Shown here: piece after piece, positions 44,101-53,100 of the stretch
How positions within the stretch are numbered: the stretch's first letter is position 1
How the letters are laid out: each line of letters opens with the position of its first letter
NCBI GenBank assembly: GCA_008360955.1
Contig: LUCM01004919.1
Coordinates: 134,200-198,199, forward strand
Source: Fasciolopsis buskii
Lineage: Eukaryota > Platyhelminthes > Trematoda > Plagiorchiida > Fasciolidae
Direction: 5' to 3'
Length of the DNA: 64,000 bases
Notes under the pieces: model-generated
What the model saw: the letters and a program-made list of their open reading frames with translations, nothing else
Told to the model about the DNA's origin: nothing
Databases searched by the model: none
Position numbers and translations under genes: made by a program

Positions 44101-47100
44101 TATGAACAAAGCCTACGCACTAAATTCCTGACCTAAAAAACAATACCTAAAATATTTTAGCAATGATTTCTTGAAACAGGTAACAGACGTGCTTTGGAAG
44201 ATCTGCCTAGAATGGCATTTTTCATCGTCGAATGCTGCTCCTGAACCAATACATTTTGGAGAAAATCACTAGTCCACTCTTGCAACATTCGTTAACCGTA
44301 ATGGTCTCAGTTTCAATCATAAATCACCAATTTATTTGTGTGACTAAAATTAAATATACCTACTCTGCTGTACGTGTTTTATATGTAAAATGCAATCTGT
44401 GATGGTACATCGTAGAGAGGAAATAGTATCACCATGCTTCAGTTGTCTGACGCCAACAGAACTGTATACATAGCTGTTAATGTTATTTCAGCTTGATAAT
44501 AAACAATAACAATCCTAATATTAGTGACCAATTAAGTTTCATTTGCTACATGACAATCGTACAGTGGATGGTCGCCGCGAACTATGACCTGCAAAATGCG
44601 AAAGTGAATGACTGTGGTGACAACAGTCAAGATCGAACTGATCGCATTCAAGTATCTCTATGATGACTATTTCACTATCGCCGGTCAACAAATTGATGGT
44701 ACCTGAAACCCGATGTCTTTGATAATTTGAGCAAAACATCATAGTTTTTTAGGGATTACCAAACTTTAATTTCTGAAGACTGAAAGCAACAGAAAAGTCA
44801 CGAAAAAATTTGTCTAAACTATTTCACTTGGTGAGTAGTTTGGATTGTTTTGCATGATTCGCTGCAGAGAACCATCACTATGATTTTCTAAACAATACGC
44901 TAAGTAGTCTATAGGAAACCGAGAGCAGCCGACAAAGTTCACTTTATAGCTGTTAAATGGGCAATTGCGTGCCATTACTTTGGTTACCATCTAGACGCAC
45001 TTTCACATGGAGAAATCCGATCCTAAGGGATAATAACACGCCGGCTATATCCGATGATCAATTCTGTTTTTCGAGGTTGAATACTACAATTAAACTGAAC
45101 AAAAACGCTGGATACTCCGTATTAGACAGACGGCTGACAAGAAGGGCCCTGCATGAGTTGTAAGACACTAAATCCTTTGTTGTACTTCCGTACGGTTAAT
45201 CGATCTAAGTGACAACGTTGAGTCCTAAACCACTCGTAGTGTAGTTCAGGTCTCAGCGATAACCATTAATAAGGCGAAACACTGCAGGTTTTGGCCATCA
45301 CTTGGCATGGATTCTCAATAACATGTCTCAATAGTAATAATGATGATCAGAACAAAATTTTCGTGCTACTAGTAGTGTTGTGTTAATTCACTGCTAATAT
45401 GTTTGCCACAGTTACAACTTGAGAATAACACGATTCATACGGACGTAGTGCGAAACACTGATAACTCGTATAAATAGCATAATTACAAGCTTACCAGATA
45501 TCGTTCCGATGACACGCTAACAATGATTAAATCGTCCCCAATCCGCACTTTCTCACCAACAGAACGTTGTTTTGATGCCGGATGTATTGTCCACCAGCAC
45601 GCTTCGGCTTTGGAGGGGGAAAAATAAGGGTTTGAATTGTGCACAACATCCTTTATACTTCCTCTGCGCACGATAGCAACAAAAGTTACGCAATCAGACA
45701 GGTGGATATTTTATCTTACATTTGCAGGCAGATCCCCGTGTCTAAGTGTCGAAAAACCTGCAAAATCTTGACAATAATAAACTGTTTATTTTAAACTTAT
45801 CAACATGCAAGCTTCGCAAAACCAATGTGCAGCGGAGTTTATTCATCCATTCAAAGCATGAAACTAAGCATTTTCTTCTCTTCTTTAAAAGCGATTCTAA
45901 ACAATATGGTCGAAGAAGTGACTAACGACCGAAGCGTTAACTGTCTCAGTATTGACAAATAGCGGAGTCAACAAAAGTAGCACAAACACAAATGGCCCAA
46001 CAATATCACGAAACAAACTGAACGTTTTGGGTCAAAAACAGCAAACATTACGATCGACATGAAACGCACCCATTTTACTTTGACAGCATAGAGAACCCTC
46101 TTAATCGAAACAAATATTGCAGATCATTAGGAACAGCTGCTTACTGAAATCTCGGTAAACCAATCTTTGACAAACCTTGTTTTAATACTGAAAATCGATT
46201 CATTTGACCGGCGGTTGTCAAGTCACAATTACCATTGAATTTTAGGTGCGGACAATTTGAGTTCAATATCGATACTGCCAGTCAACTACTATTTCGCCAA
46301 TTTTCAGCTACTGAGGCCTCTTTCCTGGAGGAATTCTAAAACCTTATTTATTAAACATCACTGGTTCCTTAGTTAATAAGCAAGCATTTTAGTGGACTAA
46401 ACTTAGTTGATATGTCAGACCTTTTTCATCTAGTCTGCTTAACAGTGTCGCATAGTTTTCATTTAAAACTTACACCTTGAAAATTACCACTGAGCACATT
46501 GAGAAAACACAAGTTGGCGAACAAGCTCGTTTTCAGTGATTCGTACTCATGCCATTACATCACTACATATATCTTAACAAAAATTTTTTTCACTATAAGA
46601 AGGATTGGATTAGTCAGATACAAATATGGGTGGGGAAGGGATTTGTGGTGTTACATGCATAACCTGAATATACAAGAATGTGTTGTGTTAATTGTTTTGT
46701 TGTCTAGGGTTTGTATTGGGACGGGGGGTGGGCCAGGGGAGTTGAAGCGCAACCACAAATTGTTTTTGGGAACAAAGTGGAGGATTGTGAAAACGGATTG
46801 CGACAGCTTCCGCAGTGCTCAAGAGGTGACACTTTGCTGACCTGGATTGCTGACCTCTGACCTTATACAGGGTCCGGAAAGCTTGCGTCACATTCACGGT
46901 GTGGTTAGTCTGTGCTAAATGTGAAACGACCGCGCTATTAAGTGACTTAATTGTTCCAGTGCCTAACCATGCCGGGTGGTGCTCACGGATGCGTTCAGAT
47001 AAGCGCCTGGTCGTGCGGCCGATGTACATTGTCCCACAGGAACATGTGAATGAATAGATACAAAACGGCATGAGTACGAATCACTCAAAACTTATTCTTT

Positions 47101-50100
47101 GGGAGGATTTTTCACGGAGACTTTTCGAGGAATTTACTAGCACTCACGCGACCCTTTAAAGGACCATCTAGAACGCACTTCCTGTACTAGCATTATCGAC
47201 ATGAAATCGCAAGTAAATTATTCAGTGAAATGTCTTAGGCTTTAATTGATAAACGAAAATATGATCACATTTGTCGCAAATCATTAAACTACAAGGAATT
47301 TTTTAATGCATAGTTAAACGTCCCTCCGTATTTGTCTACCACAGTCAATGAGCTTTATACTACGAAACCCTAATTGTTATGCATGTTTAAACACGACAAA
47401 AAATAGAATCCCTGATTGGGTTTAGGACACATCGGTCCCAATAACAGTTTAAACAGATGTCACTTACTGTCTGCTTTGGACTGCAAACCCACATCAAACG
47501 CCAATTTATCTTGCGATGTGCTGGTTGATAAGCAGGCCAAATACTGAAAATATGGCAGAACAGAACAACGAGTCACACTTGCAACTTCAATAAAATACTG
47601 CGACCACCAACGTTGGTCTTTTGTTAGATTTTAGGGTACGTTAAGTAGTAAACAAGGGAGAATCTCGAGAAAAAACAAGTTTCCTTCGCCGAAATTAGTA
47701 GCTTATGCCAATGTACATTAAACTGTCGGCAGATTGTGTTTGCTTTGGAAACGAAACAGTAAAAGAACTAAACGGATATCAACTTTGATAAAAAATCATT
47801 CTGAGGCTCGTAAACAGTCTAACTGTTAGAGGCTATTCGGGGGTTAATATGATAAACTAACCCACATATTGATAAGGCAAAGCTGAATGACTTGATAAAA
47901 TTGTCCTCACAATGATAAAACATTTAGCGCCAAAGAACGCTATCGCAGTTTTTGAAATGTTTGAGCATCTGTACCTCGTATAGTATGAAAAACAAAAAAA
48001 ACAGGTCTATGTAAAGTACGAAATGGTCATTCATGGCGTGACCCCAGGTGAGTGAATGCAAAACCGACGAAGGACATAGAAACACAATTTTCCTGGGATA
48101 TAATAATTACTCAAACAATTAAGAACAACCAAAGCAGCTGCAGTAGATTTGAGATTAAACTGAGTTTTTCAAAAGCATGTTTTAGCTAAAGACCAAATAA
48201 AATGAAAATTAAGACCAGTCACAAAAGTAAAAAGGTGCATACAGATTTCTAATCCAAAATGTGCCCAGCCGAATGTTACAATCATTGGTATTTCTTGCTA
48301 TTTGCCACAAAAAAGTAAAAACAAATCTGACTGCGAACAACAATACTCACGACCAAGGAGAGTATTTCCGACACTTAATCCATTGCCCTATCTACGGGAC
48401 GCGTTTTCATCTTAATATCACATCCAACCAATCACTTAATTGTGAATGATATATTATTAATAACACAGCGTTGTTGGTAGATGTAATGCACCAAAGTTTT
48501 GCCTACCGTGGGTAGTCTTTCTCAAGGCAAGTTTTAAAATCAAATGCTTTGACCGTAAAACTTGCCTTGAAAAAGACTACCCACGGTAGTCAAAACGTTG
48601 GCGCATTACATCTACCAACAACGCTGTGTTGTTAACATTATATCAATCACAATTAAAACCAGTACATGGCGCATCGATTTTTCGATACACTCCTTACATC
48701 ATTTGATCCTGACATTTACAGTCAATTCCTTGCTTGCAGATAATAAAACACGTACGTTTGGATCGTTAAACTTTCTATTTATTGTAAAATTGTTACTTTT
48801 ACACAAGTATCTGTCAACAGAAGATAAGTAGGCTGCAAAGGTATCGCGAATCATTTCCGGCAAGAAGCTATCGGTTGGTGCTAGATTCGTGGAGCACAAC
48901 ATTGTTATTACCATCGCCATAAATATAACATTATTCACTATAACTGTGCTTAATGATACACATTACGCGATTTACTTAATAGGCCATTCATCGTAATTTT
49001 TTGTTCGAAAAATAAGCGTGGTCAGGAATTTTAAGTATACTGAGAGAAACAGCTGTGTAATAAAGTAACACCGCTTAAACAAATGCTATCACCTCAAAAA
49101 TCTCCATGAGACCGAATATCAATTATTTTGCATACTTCTAAATCTAAAAGAGTTAGCATATACAAAGTATTTGGTCTAGATCATCTCAGATTGCTTACGA
49201 TTAACGGGGAGGATTCAGCGTGAAAAACCGTTTTGAAATAGCTGTCCACCCGTAGAGTAATAACCACCATTTAAAAACCCTTCTTTTGCTTAAAAATTAA
49301 GTAGATTAGAATAAGTGATTAGTAGAATTTCCACGAAATTGTTAGTCGTGATAATAACGCTTGATTCACTGTCAAGCAAGAAAAGAAACACTGCACAGCT
49401 TTCTAATCCTTCTTAGGAATTATCTTCCCAAGATTAACTAAAAAGCTGAAAACCGCAAAAAAAAAAATTAGAAAAAGCCGATCTCGGAAAGTTCTCGCGA
49501 CAGCTCCGCTCTTAGTACATAATACATAGACACCATACGTATTGTCAACGGAATAAAATAAAAATTCAGAAAAACTGGTTATGTTTACAAAATGTAGGTA
49601 GAAACGGGTCTACTTTAAGAGAGCAAAGTTATTAAAAGTCCGTTTTCGATACCGTTTTTTATCCCTTTTAAGTGTACTTAAATGCATGCGTGTCGCTAAA
49701 TTCAACTCTTACCATATTGCTTTCTCTGTGTTTTAGACGAATTGCATGTCCATACAAAAGTGTTTTGTGTCCAGATTGTCCAGTATTTTGCTGAAAATAA
49801 TTGGAAATGTCAGAAGTCACATCAGCAAAACTTGGATAGTTTCTTGAACACCATGATTTAACAAATAATGAAAGACAATGACTAAGCCATTCCCAGTCCG
49901 TAGTTGTAAAATGGACATGCTTGACTCACATCAGACCCCTGAGGTTGAATGAAAAGCATTTCTTGTAGTGCACGAACTGACAGTGCCTGCTCCAAAAGGA
50001 ACACACAAGGCGGCATGTTTGGCGGTGGTGTCTGAAAAGTAAGGCTTGAGTTTAATTGAGTGCAAACAAGCTCGATACTCAAAGAATGAGGTCAGAAGAT

Positions 50101-53100
50101 ATATAACTCGGTTAAGCTCAAATTTTGCATACTTTGAAAACGACGAAGTCATGGCGTGGGTTGCAGAAACCAGTAACATTGCTACACGCATACAGCATTA
50201 GATCAGACAAAAGCAGCATTTTTATTCATGCATTTCATCAACGGTAGCTTGAAGAACAACGTAATAAACAAGATGATTTGTTGAAAGATAGTTCTTCTTG
50301 TCATCTTTTAATGACATCATTGGCTGAAATCGGTGCTTAAAAGCTGCACATGTGACTGCGCCGTTTTGAAAACTAGAAAACAAAAATACCTGCGTGATAT
50401 AGACATTGGCTATAATTTGCTGAAGTATCCTCATAAAACAGTTCACTTCAATTCAGTTCTAATTTGGCGCACTTCATTCGGCTTTACATAATACCGGGCA
50501 TATGCAGCGCGCCGATCAGCACAAAAATATTTGCTTGCGTACTCATTAAAGCAACAATGTTTTCACTGGGCGCTTATACCCCGCCCTACGGTTTTCCGTG
50601 CTTATTAGAATTGATGTTTGCATATGGGTTGCCAACCACGATTGTAAATTCACATTTACCGATAATTTGAATAGAGACGTTTAGTTGTTTATATCTCGAT
50701 ATGAAGTAGTGCAACTAATGTCTCGACGTCAAATGTTATAATTTTCACTGGGAATATAATTCGTGCTAATCTTGTGAATAAGAAAAACTCGAAGTTTCTA
50801 CATACTTAATTCCCACTAATTAAACCTTAGGAAAACCATTTCTCCAACCATCTCCTGGGTGAAACGTAACCTGTTTCAAAACAGGATCGATCAAAGACGG
50901 GGTCAAAGGATCTTCAAGCGTCTCTAAGGCAACTTTAAACAGAATAGGACTGAACGATTTCCAAATTTTACAAGTTATTTTATCCTGAAATAGCTTCAAA
51001 TGGACACTAAATGTATTAATTTGCTTCTTCCTAAGGGTAAAAACATGGTAATTCGTTCCAGACCAATCACATTATTTCACGCTCGCTGTATACCAAGGTC
51101 GACAACAAAAAGGACGTTAAGCAACTAATAATCAGTTCTTGGAAACGACACCTAAAATGGAAATTTTCTTCGTTTCTTAAGCGCTTTTTGACCCAGTACA
51201 TGGGCGATTTTGATAACAAACATAATATCAAGTGCTTTTGCAACTGGATCAATAGTAAAAGCATGTGTGAGTGTATGCTTCAGAATTTATAACTCGATAA
51301 CGAGGATAACAAGGTTTTACCATTTATAGAAGGGAACAAGTTCAAAATATGAAAATTTGGTTCATTCCTTAAAACTAATCACGTTTACTCAATATCCAAT
51401 TATAAGTAAATTACAGTCACATCAAGTAGATAGCCAACTGAGGTGTTCGGGTTGAACACAGAATTTACTATATCAGGACTCTTAAGGTACACATGAACAG
51501 AAGTGCTTTGTTGTCACCTGGAACTAACTACTTCATTAATTAAAACGAGAAAAGGCACACAGCAGTTCATAATTAAGCCATCAAAGGTCTTTCTTTCCTA
51601 GGTTGGAATCTTCGTGCACTGCATTTGGAATTACCCCAAGCATCAGAAAACACCTTCAGTTTGTTGGAGTAGTACCATAATAAATGGGAAACACAAAATT
51701 GGCTTTTGTTGATCCCTAAACATGTTCACAAGTTATGCCTTCTAACTACAAGAACTAATAAAGTATCCTTTTCGGAGTAAATCTTTGCACCGTGAGAATA
51801 CCCAGGAGAGGGCTTTCTGAAACCCATGTAATTGAAGCGACCATTTTACTATTAACAGAATGAACAAGACCCCTAAAAAGTATTTTGGAACATTCTTGGC
51901 ACCGTTTATTCCCTGGGCTAGTAATACAAGATGCTTTCTCGAATTGCTTTTAATCAACGATTTGTATTTATCGCATAACACTCAAACAACCGATTCATAG
52001 AATAAATTCATGTTATTGAAGTCCTGATTAAGTTTCGCTTATGATCTACAGTCATACGTCATAATCATAATAGTCTTTCCCGCCATTCTATAAGGTGTTG
52101 ACCAATGTTAAAGTCGGGGTCTATAAGTAGAGATCGGTAGAACCACCGGGTTTTTAATCGAGGAGCCAATTCAGCAGAACGACCATGTTACGGCGATGAA
52201 ATATTAGACTTTATTCAGTGTCTGGGAATCAGAAGCCGGCTGCAATTTGGCTCACATTCGCGGCCCGGCAGAAACTAGTAACAGCAAACCTGCCAAAGAT
52301 GGCCTAAAACGTTATCTAATTTTTCCTTGGATTTTGGCTCCATTTTCCTGTTATACGCCTTTGACGAGCCCTCCGTTCCACATGCCACCCATCTTTTGAG
52401 ATAGACCACATATTAATGGTGACCCTGGAGAATGTCACTTGGTAGGGATTACGACTGAACGGACATGCAAAAAGCTGTAAGGAGGCAGATTAAAATGTCC
52501 AACTGCATTCAGGGATCTAAATAAATATGTTGAAACCGATGGGCACTAAGATTACATTTCTCCACCAAATATACATTAGGGGTGTAATTTTGCAGAGCAG
52601 TATCCTCAGCTGTTCCGCTTCATGTCTTCAACTGAACCAACAGTTACGGAAGAATATCAAGAAGGTCGCCAGTACTTCTCTTGGTTATCTTCCGCATCAA
52701 CAAACCTTAGTTATTTACATTCTGTCTGAAAGGTAAAAAAGACCATCGCTTTATGATGCCTTTAACAGTTATACATCGCTACAGGGTTACAAAGTGCCCC
52801 TTAGCGTAATGTGATCATTGAAAAATAATTATAGGATGGAAACTACGTAGGTCTTGCTATTTTTGGCTTTGGTAAGAGCAATACTTCAATTTTCGTTGTC
52901 ATTCTCATCACAAAATATAAATTAGCGGTAGAAAATTAAAATAGGGGAAGGATTGAATTACAAATGAACGGGTTTGTAATTACCTCTTGCGAAATATTCT
53001 CCACTGAGCACATTCGATTTCCGAAACCCTCCGCAGCCAAACATAATCGTTCTGAGGCACCTTGTGATAAGCAACTCAAACAAATGAAGTCCTCCTAAAC

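Noticed and set aside
44539..44742. Candidate RyR exon in intron 6
   Set aside because: An acceptor-like AG is present but the translation does not resemble the expected segment; the true exon 7 was found at 41382-41490.
46688..47071. Host gene for a GIY-YIG nuclease (SLX1-like)
   Set aside because: The segment after the domain recurs in the Penelope-like copy at 17.4-18.1 kb in both orientations, and it lies in a RyR intron without splice sites.
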